Assembly (NCBI RefSeq): GCF_025215155.1
Contig: NZ_JALHAM010000119.1
Length of the DNA stretch: 64,000 nucleotides
Strand: one strand, 5' to 3'
Origin: Dryocola clanedunensis
GTDB lineage: Bacteria > Pseudomonadota > Gammaproteobacteria > Enterobacterales > Enterobacteriaceae
Part shown: positions 51,709 to 59,354 of the stretch, piece after piece
Position numbering within the stretch: position 1 is the first letter of the stretch
Layout: every line of letters starts with the position of its first letter
Translations under genes and position numbers: made by a program
The notes under the pieces: generated by a model
The model's database searches: none
Seen by the model: the letters and a program-made list of their open reading frames with translations, nothing else
Told to the model about the DNA's origin: nothing

Positions 51709-52329
51709 ATGTCCGTCAATGATGCACTGCTTGCTTATTCCCTCGCCGCTTTACTGCTAACGCTGACCCCCGGCCTTGATACCGCGCTTATTCTGCGCAC
51801 CGCCACCGTTGAAGGCGGGAAGAAAGCTTTTCATGCGGCGCTTGGCATCGACGCCGGGTGTTTTATCTGGGGCGCGGTTGTTGCCTTTGGCCTCGGCGCT
51901 TTGCTTGCCGCTTCTGAACTGGCCTATAACGTGCTCAAGTACTGCGGCGCGGCGTATTTATGCTGGCTGGGCGTTCAGCTGCTTCTCCGGCCACGCCGGA
52001 AGTTTGATGCTTTTGAGTCCGACGCTCGTCCCGGCGGCAACTGGTTTATCCGGGGTATGCTGGGCAACGTTCTCAATCCCAAAATGGGCGTCTTTTACGT
52101 CTCTTTCCTGCCGCAGTTTATCCCGACGGGGCATTCCCCTGTGGTCTGGACCTTTCTGCTCGTTTCGATTCACGTTTTGATCGGCACGCTCTGGTCGCTG
52201 ACGCTAATTGCAACGACCCGCTACGCGTCAGGCTTATTCAAAATCCCCGCCGTCGTCAAATGGATGGACCGCATAACAGGCGGCGTTTTTATGTTGTTCG
52301 CCGCAAAACTGGCCGTGAGCAGCCGTTAA
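51709..52329 (+). CDS. LysE/RhtB-family amino acid exporter
   Basis: A 206-residue inner-membrane exporter of the LysE superfamily, RhtB group, with five or six helices. The start LLTLTPGLDTALILRTATVEGG matches the family signature with the conserved Pro-Gly. NVLNPKMGVFYVSFLPQF is the second conserved block. GGAGAGACAAA precedes the start. Probable substrates are amino acids such as homoserine, threonine or others; none can be chosen. Confidence 0.9.
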   Translation: MSVNDALLAYSLAALLLTLTPGLDTALILRTATVEGGKKAFHAALGIDAGCFIWGAVVAFGLGALLAASELAYNVLKYCGAAYLCWLGVQLLLRPRRKFDAFESDARPGGNWFIRGMLGNVLNPKMGVFYVSFLPQFIPTGHSPVVWTFLLVSIHVLIGTLWSLTLIATTRYASGLFKIPAVVKWMDRITGGVFMLFAAKLAVSSR

Positions 52330-52341
52330 ATCTGCCCGTAT

Positions 52342-52376
52342 TGACCGTTTTCGGCGCTGCGCGTCTGAAACGGTCA
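52342..52376. terminator. Hairpin downstream of the LysE-type gene
   Basis: TGACCGTTT / AAACGGTCA with a 17-base loop. No T-tract follows, so its role as a terminator is uncertain. A further inverted repeat AATATGT-AA-ACATATT lies at 52389-52404 in the aldA leader region. Confidence 0.4.
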
Positions 52377-52548
52377 TTCTCATGTTGTTAATATGTAAAC
52401 ATATTGCCCCTCAGGCGCTGAATTTATTGAGTGCCATCACAAAACATGACCGTTTTGCCCGAATATCTGTTTGAGATGCCTAAAGTGGTTACAAATATTT
52501 TACTCATCGATAACAACAGGCATTCATCTGCATATTCAGGAGACGGTC

Positions 52549-53988
52549 ATGACGGCACCCGTACAGCACCCTATGTATATCAACGGTCAGTTTGTTCAGT
52601 GGCAGGGCGATAAGTGGATTGACGTGATTAATCCGGCTACCGAAGAGGTAATTTCCCGCATTCCGGACGGCAGCGCGCAGCAGGCTCGCGACGCAATTGA
52701 TGCCGCTGCCAGCGCGCAGGATGCGTGGGAAGCGCTGCCGGCTATCGAGCGGGCGGGCTGGCTGCGTAAAATCTCAGCAGGCATTCGCGAACGCGCGGTG
52801 GCTATCAGCGCCATGATTGTGGCGGAAGGCGGGAAAACCCAGCAGCTGGCTGAGGTGGAGGTGGCCTTTACCGCCGATTATCTGGATTACATGTCCGAGT
52901 GGGCGCGCCGCTACGAAGGCGAGATCCTGCAGAGCGACCGGCCGGGTGAAAACATCCTGGTCTTTAAACGTGCGCTGGGCGTCACCACCGGTATTCTGCC
53001 GTGGAACTTCCCGTTCTTCCTGATTGCCCGCAAGCTCGCGCCAGCGTTAATCACCGGCAATACCATCGTCATTAAACCGAGCGAATTCACGCCGAATAAC
53101 GCCATTGCTTTTGCGGAAATTGTTCACGATATCGGCCTGCCAAAAGGCGTGTTTAACCTGGTGCTTGGGCGTGGGGAAACCGTGGGCCAGGAGCTGGCGG
53201 GTAACCCGAAAGTGGCGATGGTCAGCATGACCGGCAGCGTCGCCGCGGGTGAGAAAATCATGGCGGCAGCCTCTAAAAACATCACCAAAGTTTGTCTGGA
53301 GCTGGGTGGTAAAGCCCCGGCTATCGTGATGAACGATGCGGATCTGGATATCGCGGTCAAAGCCGTCGTGGATTCCCGCATGATCAACACCGGGCAGGTC
53401 TGTAACTGCGCCGAACGTGTGTATGTGCAGAAGGGCATTTACGACGAGTTTATTACCCGCCTCAGCGAAGCGTTTAAACAGGTTAGCTTTGGGGATACGG
53501 CTGAGCGTAACGACGTCGCAATGGGGCCGCTGATTAACGCCGCCGCGCTTGAGCGCGTGGAACAGAAGGTGGCGCAGGCGGTGAAAGAAGGCGCTCGTGT
53601 TTTAACCGGAGGCAAAACGCCGGAAGGTAAAGGCTACTTCTACCCGCCAACGTTACTGGTCGATGTACGTCAGGATATGACCATCATGCACGATGAGACT
53701 TTTGGTCCGGTGCTGCCCGTGACAACCTTTGACACGCTGGACGAAGCGGTGGCGATGGCGAACGACAGCGACTACGGTCTGACATCCTCAATCTATACCC
53801 GCGACCTGAATACCGCCATGAAGGCGATAAAAGGGCTGAAGTTCGGCGAAACGTACATCAACCGCGAGCACTTTGAAGCGATGCAGGGGTTCCATGCGGG
53901 CTGGCGCAAGTCGGGGATCGGCGGCGCGGACGGACGTCACGGTCTGAATGAATATCTCCAGACCCAGATGGTTTATCTGCAGGTGTAG
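52549..53988 (+). CDS. aldA: Aldehyde dehydrogenase A (lactaldehyde/glycolaldehyde) AldA
   Basis: A 479-residue NAD-dependent dehydrogenase, the same length as E. coli AldA, which oxidises L-lactaldehyde and glycolaldehyde formed in fucose, rhamnose and arabinose breakdown. The catalytic Cys is in NTGQVCNCAERV and the general base Glu is in CLELGGKAPAIV. The ATG at 52549 follows AGGAGACGGTC. In E. coli aldA lies elsewhere on the chromosome, so its position in this accessory block is a rearrangement. CRP and ArcA control are expected from E. coli; no clear site was confirmed. Confidence 0.94.
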   Translation: MTAPVQHPMYINGQFVQWQGDKWIDVINPATEEVISRIPDGSAQQARDAIDAAASAQDAWEALPAIERAGWLRKISAGIRERAVAISAMIVAEGGKTQQLAEVEVAFTADYLDYMSEWARRYEGEILQSDRPGENILVFKRALGVTTGILPWNFPFFLIARKLAPALITGNTIVIKPSEFTPNNAIAFAEIVHDIGLPKGVFNLVLGRGETVGQELAGNPKVAMVSMTGSVAAGEKIMAAASKNITKVCLELGGKAPAIVMNDADLDIAVKAVVDSRMINTGQVCNCAERVYVQKGIYDEFITRLSEAFKQVSFGDTAERNDVAMGPLINAAALERVEQKVAQAVKEGARVLTGGKTPEGKGYFYPPTLLVDVRQDMTIMHDETFGPVLPVTTFDTLDEAVAMANDSDYGLTSSIYTRDLNTAMKAIKGLKFGETYINREHFEAMQGFHAGWRKSGIGGADGRHGLNEYLQTQMVYLQV

Positions 53989-53996
53989 TGCTGCGT

Positions 53997-54016
53997 GCTG
54001 GGGGCGGGCCCCCAGC
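53997..54016. terminator. Bidirectional hairpin between aldA and speG
   Basis: GCTGGGG-CGGGC-CCCCAGC in the 34-base gap between the convergent genes. Confidence 0.55.
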
Positions 54017-54022
54017 AACAAC

Positions 54023-54580
54023 TTATTGTGCGGTCGGTTTCAGAAGGGAGCTGGCCGAACGGTGAGCGTCCAGATACTGCTGCTGGAAAATACACATGCG
54101 GATCGTGTTGCGGTACTCGCCGTTGATGAAGAACTCATGGATGAGCTCCCCCTCTACCATAAAGCCCAGCTTCTTGTAGATGTGTACAGCTTTCGCGTTC
54201 TCTTTATCGACGATCAGATAAAGCTTGTAGAGGTTGAGGACGGAAAAGCCGTAGTCCATCGCAAGCTTAGCGGCACGGGAGGCTAGCCCTTTGCCCTGGA
54301 AATCCGGGGCGATGATGATTTGAAACTCGGCGCGGCGGTGAACGTGGTTGATCTCGACTAATTCCACCAGGCCTGCTTTCTCGCCGTTGCTCTCCACCAC
54401 GAAGCGGCGCTCGCTCTGGTCGTGAATGTGTTTGTCATACAGGTCAGAAAGCTCAACAAACGCTTCGTAAGGCTCCTCAAACCAGTAGCGCATCACGCTG
54501 GCGTTGTTATCCAGCTGGTGGACGAAGCGTAAATCTTCGCGCTCAAGAGGGCGCAGCCTGATGCTGAGTTCGGTACTCAT
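54023..54580 (-). CDS. speG: Spermidine N1-acetyltransferase SpeG
   Basis: A 185-residue GNAT acetyltransferase that acetylates spermidine and spermine to detoxify excess polyamine. The acetyl-CoA loop is QGKGLASRAAKLAMDYGF, and the acidic polyamine-binding segment YWFEEPYEAFVELSDLYDKH is present. It is convergent with aldA. In E. coli ynfC directly follows speG; here the two are separated by the accessory block, whose right edge lies at about 54.0 kb. Confidence 0.95.
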   Translation of the reverse strand: MSTELSIRLRPLEREDLRFVHQLDNNASVMRYWFEEPYEAFVELSDLYDKHIHDQSERRFVVESNGEKAGLVELVEINHVHRRAEFQIIIAPDFQGKGLASRAAKLAMDYGFSVLNLYKLYLIVDKENAKAVHIYKKLGFMVEGELIHEFFINGEYRNTIRMCIFQQQYLDAHRSASSLLKPTAQ

Positions 54581-54600
54581 GGGGATTCCTTTCAGATTAA

Positions 54601-54626
54601 ATAAGGCTTCTGAAAAGAAGCCTTAT
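54601..54626 (-). terminator. Hairpin downstream of ynfB
   Basis: ATAAGGCTTC-TGAAAA-GAAGCCTTAT, a perfect 10-base-pair stem between speG and ynfB. On the minus strand it is followed by TTTAATC, a weak U-tract. Confidence 0.6.
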
Positions 54627-54642
54627 CGGGTCAGTGCGGGCG

Positions 54643-54993
54643 TTAAGGCGTGAGGGTGCGACCGGTGCGACGGTCCAGGCAGCGCAGCGTATTGGGTTCC
54701 CAATAGGCATTCACGTTCGCGCTTTGCTGACAGTTGTCACGATCGTCAAAGGCAACGTCGTCTTTATCCCACTCTTTTTCCGCGCGTTTATTCACCTTTT
54801 GACGCAGAGAGCGTGTGTCATTCCATTGCTCTTTTTCCATCGCGGCATCCTGACGTGTTTGCGCGTTGTCTCCCGATTCAATGACCAGCTTACTTGTTTG
54901 GGCCTGAACCGGATGGCTTAGCGCGAACGCACCCGTCAATAACGCCAGAGGCAGCAAAGCCTGAGTCAGACGTTTGCGAAGGATTGTGTTCAT
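54643..54993 (-). CDS. ynfB: DUF1283 (UPF0482) exported protein YnfB
   Basis: A 116-residue exported protein of unknown function. A signal peptide (about residues 1-31) precedes the DUF1283 core KLVIESGDNAQTRQDAAMEK and the C-terminal NAYWEPNTLRCLDRRTGR with the two cysteines conserved. AAAGGAAACC precedes the start. It lies between speG and ynfA in the E. coli order. Confidence 0.92.
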   Translation of the reverse strand: MNTILRKRLTQALLPLALLTGAFALSHPVQAQTSKLVIESGDNAQTRQDAAMEKEQWNDTRSLRQKVNKRAEKEWDKDDVAFDDRDNCQQSANVNAYWEPNTLRCLDRRTGRTLTP

Positions 54994-55102
54994 TGTGGTT
55001 TCCTTTTAATGTGTAACACGACTTCTTTATCACTATATCACTGACCCCCCGTGCGACATAGGGGTCACCTTTTAGTCACTATTATCCCAGACATAGTTCA
55101 AT

Positions 55103-55429
55103 ATGATCAAAACAACATTGCTGTTTTTTGCAACAGCGCTGGCGGAAATTATCGGCTGCTTTCTGCCCTGGCTATGGCTCAAGCGCGGGGCATCGCCTCT
55201 GTTACTGCTGCCTGCCGCCTGCTCTCTGGCGATTTTTGTCTGGCTGCTGACTTTACATCCTGCTGCCAGCGGGCGCGTGTATGCAGCCTATGGCGGCGTT
55301 TATGTTGTCACTGCATTGCTTTGGCTCAGGGTGGTCGATGGCGTAAAGCTTAGCCATTACGACTGGATTGGCGCAGGCGTAGCGTTCTGCGGCATGCTGA
55401 TAATCGTAGCCGGCTGGGGTCGTGCCTGA
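55103..55429 (+). CDS. ynfA: UPF0060 inner-membrane protein YnfA
   Basis: A 108-residue protein with four membrane helices, the same size as E. coli YnfA. The blocks ALAEIIGCFLPWLWLKRG and GRVYAAYGGVYVVTALLWLRVVDG are conserved. It resembles small multidrug resistance transporters in fold; a role in efflux is reported for a Shigella homologue but not established here. It is divergent from ynfB. Confidence 0.92.
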   Translation: MIKTTLLFFATALAEIIGCFLPWLWLKRGASPLLLLPAACSLAIFVWLLTLHPAASGRVYAAYGGVYVVTALLWLRVVDGVKLSHYDWIGAGVAFCGMLIIVAGWGRA

Positions 55430-55483
55430 CCTGAGTTCCCGTCAATTTTAGCCATTCTGTTTACCCCCATTAGCCTCCCTTAA

Positions 55484-55503
55484 GTCACACTGAAAAGTGT
55501 GAC
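55484..55503. repeat. Perfect palindrome between ynfA and rspA
   Basis: GTCACACT-GAAA-AGTGTGAC. The half-site order (TCACA first) is the reverse of a CRP site. It may be a terminator of ynfA without T-tract or an operator of the rspA promoter. Confidence 0.5.
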
Positions 55504-55534
55504 CTGTTCCGTCAAAATCGAATAAATATACTTG

Positions 55535-55543
55535 TATGGTAGT
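55535..55543 (+). promoter_or_regulatory. Possible RspR half-site upstream of rspA
   Basis: TATGGTAGT, 63 bases upstream of rspA, is the reverse complement of ACTACCATA, which is part of the inverted repeat before ydfI (59295-59318). The shared element before both transcription units suggests a common regulator, most likely RspR. Confidence 0.45.
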
Positions 55544-55605
55544 TCGTTCAGGGTTAGTTTTCTGCTCATTGTTGACCTGGAAACCTCCGTAGTAAGGAAA
55601 GCAGA

Positions 55606-56820
55606 ATGAAAATTGTTAAGGCTGAAGTTTTTGTCACCTGTCCTGGACGTAACTTCGTTACGTTGAAGATCACCACCGATGATGGTTTGACGGGCATTGG
55701 GGACGCCACGCTTAACGGGCGCGAGCTGCCGGTGGCCTCCTATCTGCAGGATCACGTTTGTCCGCAGCTGATAGGGCGTGACGCACACCGCATCGAAGAT
55801 ATCTGGCAGTTCTTCTATAAAGGCGCGTACTGGCGTCGCGGCCCGGTGACCATGTCGGCGATTTCCGCGGTGGACATGGCGCTGTGGGATATCAAAGCTA
55901 AAGCTGCTGGCATGCCGCTGTACCAGCTGCTGGGTGGGGCATCCCGCGAGGGCGTGATGGTTTACTGCCACACGACCGGTCATTCGCTTGATGATGTGCT
56001 TGAGGATTACGCCCGCCATAAAGAAATGGGCTTCAAGGCCATTCGCGTACAGTGCGGCGTGCCGGGTATGAAAACCACCTACGGGATGTCAAAAGGTAAG
56101 GGGCTGGCGTACGAGCCTGCGACCAAAGGCGCCTGGCCGGAGGAGCAGCTGTGGTCCACCGAAAAGTACCTCGACTTCACGCCGAAGCTTTTCGACGCCG
56201 TGCGCAGCAAGTTTGGCTTCGAAGAACACCTGCTGCACGACATGCACCACCGCCTGACGCCGATCGAAGCGGCGCGCTTCGGCAAGAGTATTGAAGATTA
56301 CCGCCTGTTCTGGATGGAAGATCCGACGCCTGCGGAAAACCAGGAGTGCTTCCGTCTGATTCGCCAGCACACCGTGACGCCAATTGCCGTCGGCGAAGTG
56401 TTTAACAGCATCTGGGACTGCAAGCAGCTTATTGAAGAGCAGCTCATCGACTATATCCGCACCACCATTACCCACGCGGGCGGCATCACCGGCATGCGCC
56501 GCATCGCCGACTTCGCTTCGCTTTATCAGGTGCGCACCGGTTCACATGGCCCGTCGGATCTCTCCCCGATCTGCATGGCCGCCGCGCTGCACTTTGACCT
56601 GTGGGTGCCGAACTTCGGCGTGCAGGAATATATGGGCTACTCCGAGCAGATGCTGGAAGTGTTCCCGCACAGCTGGACCTTCGATAACGGCTATATGCAT
56701 CCGGGCGAGAAGCCAGGGCTGGGCATCGAATTTGACGAAAAACTCGCAGCAAAATACCCCTACGAACCTGCCCATCTGCCGGTAGCACGGCTGGAAGATG
56801 GCACGTTGTGGAACTGGTAA
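55606..56820 (+). CDS. rspA: Mannonate dehydratase family protein RspA
   Basis: A 404-residue enolase-superfamily protein, the same length as E. coli RspA (mannonate/gluconate dehydratase subgroup). The metal site is in EDPTPAENQ and the following GEVFNS, and the acid/base region in THAGGITGMRRIADFA and TGSHGPSDLSPI. AAGGAAAGCAGA precedes the start. It lies 13 bases upstream of rspB. It presumably dehydrates a sugar acid such as D-mannonate within the rspA-rspB-MFS-ydfI group. Confidence 0.93.
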   Translation: MKIVKAEVFVTCPGRNFVTLKITTDDGLTGIGDATLNGRELPVASYLQDHVCPQLIGRDAHRIEDIWQFFYKGAYWRRGPVTMSAISAVDMALWDIKAKAAGMPLYQLLGGASREGVMVYCHTTGHSLDDVLEDYARHKEMGFKAIRVQCGVPGMKTTYGMSKGKGLAYEPATKGAWPEEQLWSTEKYLDFTPKLFDAVRSKFGFEEHLLHDMHHRLTPIEAARFGKSIEDYRLFWMEDPTPAENQECFRLIRQHTVTPIAVGEVFNSIWDCKQLIEEQLIDYIRTTITHAGGITGMRRIADFASLYQVRTGSHGPSDLSPICMAAALHFDLWVPNFGVQEYMGYSEQMLEVFPHSWTFDNGYMHPGEKPGLGIEFDEKLAAKYPYEPAHLPVARLEDGTLWNW

Positions 56821-56833
56821 CAGGAGAATAAAA

Positions 56834-57847
56834 ATGAAAAGCATCACTATTCAGACACCAGGAAAATTAGAGATTGAGGAACGTCCGCTTGTTAATCCAC
56901 AGGCTGGCGAAGTCCGTATCAAAGTATCCAGCGCCGGTATTTGCGGTTCGGATGTGCATATTTATCGCGGACACAATCCTTTCGCGAAATACCCGCGCGT
57001 TATCGGCCATGAGTTCTTTGGTCATATTGATGCGGTCGGCGAGGGCGTGGACGCGTCGCGCATCGGTGAGCGAGTAGTTGGCGATCCGGTGGTGAGCTGC
57101 GGACACTGTTATCCTTGCTCGGTAGGCCGCCCAAACGTATGCGCTGAACTTCAGGTCATTGGCGTGCACCGCGATGGGGGCTTCAGCGAATTTGTCACGC
57201 TGCCCGCAAAAAACGCCCACGTGGTGCCCGACAGCATTCCCGATAACGAAGCAACGATGGTGGAGCCGTTCACTATTGCCGCCAATATGTGCAGCCAGCT
57301 GAACCCAGGCCCGCTGGACACGGCGCTGGTTTATGGCGCAGGTCCGATGGGGTTGACCTCGATTCAGGCGCTGCGCGGCGTATACGGCGTGAAAGAGATA
57401 ATCGTTGCTGACCGCATCGATGAACGTCTGGCAATGGCGACGCTAAACGGTGCCGACCGGGTTATCAACAATACTCATATCGATTTGAAAAGCTGGCTGG
57501 AAGAAAAGGGCATTCGCCCAACGGTGATTATTGACGCCGCCTGTCATCCTTCTATTTTGCCGGAAGCCATTAGCCTGGCATCCCCGGCCGCCCGCATCGG
57601 CATTATGGGCTTCTCATCGGATCCTTGCGTCATCAGCCAGCAGGGCATCACCAGTAAAGAGCTGTCTATTTTCAGCTCGCGCTTAAACAGCAACCGCTTC
57701 CCGCAGGTGATTAGCTGGATGACAGAGAAAAAAGTCCAGCCGGAAAAGTTAATTACCCATCAGTACCCTTATACCGAGGTGCTGGAGGCGATGAAGATAT
57801 TTGAAGAAGACCAGAAGCACTGCTGCAAGGTCCTGCTGAAGTTTTAA
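56834..57847 (+). CDS. rspB: Zinc-type alcohol dehydrogenase family protein RspB
   Basis: A 337-residue medium-chain dehydrogenase. The catalytic zinc residues are in GICGSDVHIYRGH and IGHEFFGHI, and the structural zinc cysteines in CGHCYPCSVGRPNVC. The nucleotide motif is YGAGPMGLTSIQ. It probably oxidises a sugar-acid intermediate such as L-gulonate or fructuronate relatives, as in E. coli RspB. The ATG at 56834 follows CAGGAGAATAAAA. Confidence 0.93.
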   Translation: MKSITIQTPGKLEIEERPLVNPQAGEVRIKVSSAGICGSDVHIYRGHNPFAKYPRVIGHEFFGHIDAVGEGVDASRIGERVVGDPVVSCGHCYPCSVGRPNVCAELQVIGVHRDGGFSEFVTLPAKNAHVVPDSIPDNEATMVEPFTIAANMCSQLNPGPLDTALVYGAGPMGLTSIQALRGVYGVKEIIVADRIDERLAMATLNGADRVINNTHIDLKSWLEEKGIRPTVIIDAACHPSILPEAISLASPAARIGIMGFSSDPCVISQQGITSKELSIFSSRLNSNRFPQVISWMTEKKVQPEKLITHQYPYTEVLEAMKIFEEDQKHCCKVLLKF

Positions 57848-57922
57848 ATAAACGTTAATTACGCTCATCAGGTTGTTTTGCGTACCCTACATAACAGAAA
57901 GATCGTATTTCATGGAGTATTT

Positions 57923-59215
57923 ATGGCTAAGAATTTACGCTGGATAATCGTATTGTTACTTTTTTTAGTCTACATGATCAATTACCTCGACCGGGTTGCG
58001 TTATCTATTACCTTGCCGATGATCGAAAAAGATCTGACCATTAACGCCGAACAGTTCGGGATGATATTTGGCAGCTTCTTCTTTGGCTATGCGTTATTTA
58101 ATTTTATCGGCGGCCTGGTGGTAGATAAATTTGGCCCAATGATCGTGCTGGGCAGCGCCGTTGGCCTGTGGTCTATCTTCTGCGGCATGACCGCGCTGGC
58201 GACGGGTTTCTGGTCGATGCTCATTCTGCGCGTGCTGTTCGGCATGGCGGAGGGGCCAATTTGTTCATCTGCTAACAAGATGATCAACGGCTGGTTCCCG
58301 CGAAAACAGGCGGCGACGGCAGTCGGCTTTCTTAGCGCCGGTTCGCCTTTGGGCGGCGCGGTTGCAGGGCCAATCGTCGGTTACCTGGCTTTATCCTTCG
58401 GCTGGCGTCCGGCGTTTATGATCATCTGCTGCATTGGTATCGTCTGGATGCTGGTCTGGTTCTTTATCGTGGCGGATAACCCGGAGAAAAGCCGTCGCGT
58501 CAGCGCGGAAGAACAGGCCTTTATCGCGGAGCTTAAAGCGCAGGATGACGCGGCTAACAGCGGCCTGAATGATGATGCTTCCGACCATACTTTGGGACAC
58601 TATCTCAAGCAGCCTATTATTCTGGTCACCGCTTTTGCCTTCTTCTGTTACAACTATATTCTGTTCTTCTTCCTGAGCTGGTTCCCGTCTTATCTGGTAC
58701 AGGCGCACGGGCTGAATATTAAAGAGATGAGTATCACCACGGTTATTCCATGGATCGTTGGTTTTGTTGGCCTGGCGCTCGGCGGGGTTATTTCCGACGC
58801 TATTTTACGTATCACCGGTAAATTACTGCTCTCCAGAAAAATTGTGTTAGTGGTTTGTTTACTGGCGGCGGCTATTTGCGTTGCGCTTGCAGGTTCGGTC
58901 AGCTCGGTTGTTCCGGCCGTTGTGCTGATGTCTATCTCTATCTTCTTCCTGTACGTCACCGGCTCCATTTACTGGGCGATTATTCAGGACGTCGTCACTA
59001 AAAAGCGTATCGGCAGCGTCAGCGGTTTTATTCACTTTATCGGCAGCATCTCCGGGATCATCGGCCCGGTCGTTACCGGCTTCATCGTGCAGAATACCGG
59101 CAAGTTTGACAGCGCTTTTATCCTCGCAGGGGTTGTGGCTGCCGTCGGCGCGGTTCTGGTCTTCTTCGTCATCAAACAGCCAAAAGCCGTTAAGCCGCTG
59201 GCAATGACGCACTAA
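57923..59215 (+). CDS. MFS hexuronate/sugar-acid transporter (ACS family)
   Basis: A 430-residue MFS permease of the anion:cation symporter family (ExuT, DgoT group), with twelve predicted helices. The motif VYMINYLDRVALSITLPMIEKD in the first helix region and NGWFPRKQAATAVGFLSAGSPLGG in helix 4-5 are family marks. GGAGTATTT precedes the ATG at 57923. It lies between rspB and ydfI, as the E. coli ydfJ gene does, and should bring in the sugar acid used by RspA, RspB and YdfI. Confidence 0.9.
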   Translation: MAKNLRWIIVLLLFLVYMINYLDRVALSITLPMIEKDLTINAEQFGMIFGSFFFGYALFNFIGGLVVDKFGPMIVLGSAVGLWSIFCGMTALATGFWSMLILRVLFGMAEGPICSSANKMINGWFPRKQAATAVGFLSAGSPLGGAVAGPIVGYLALSFGWRPAFMIICCIGIVWMLVWFFIVADNPEKSRRVSAEEQAFIAELKAQDDAANSGLNDDASDHTLGHYLKQPIILVTAFAFFCYNYILFFFLSWFPSYLVQAHGLNIKEMSITTVIPWIVGFVGLALGGVISDAILRITGKLLLSRKIVLVVCLLAAAICVALAGSVSSVVPAVVLMSISIFFLYVTGSIYWAIIQDVVTKKRIGSVSGFIHFIGSISGIIGPVVTGFIVQNTGKFDSAFILAGVVAAVGAVLVFFVIKQPKAVKPLAMTH

Positions 59216-59294
59216 CCGGCAGAAATGTGAGTTGTCATACAGCTTTGGGTATTGTGTCATACCAAATGCCGGAAAATTAATTCAAATCAACATG

Positions 59295-59318
59295 CAGACT
59301 ACCATAGCAGGTAGTCTG
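59295..59318. promoter_or_regulatory. Inverted repeat operator upstream of ydfI
   Basis: CAGACTACC (59295-59303), spacer ATAGCA, GGTAGTCTG (59310-59318): a perfect 9-base-pair dyad in the 139 bases before ydfI. Its ACTACCATA part recurs before rspA. GntR/FadR-type RspR encoded nearby is the obvious candidate. Confidence 0.65.
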
Positions 59319-59354
59319 TAGCTGTCCCGAGATCCCTAATCAGCGAGTTTTAAA

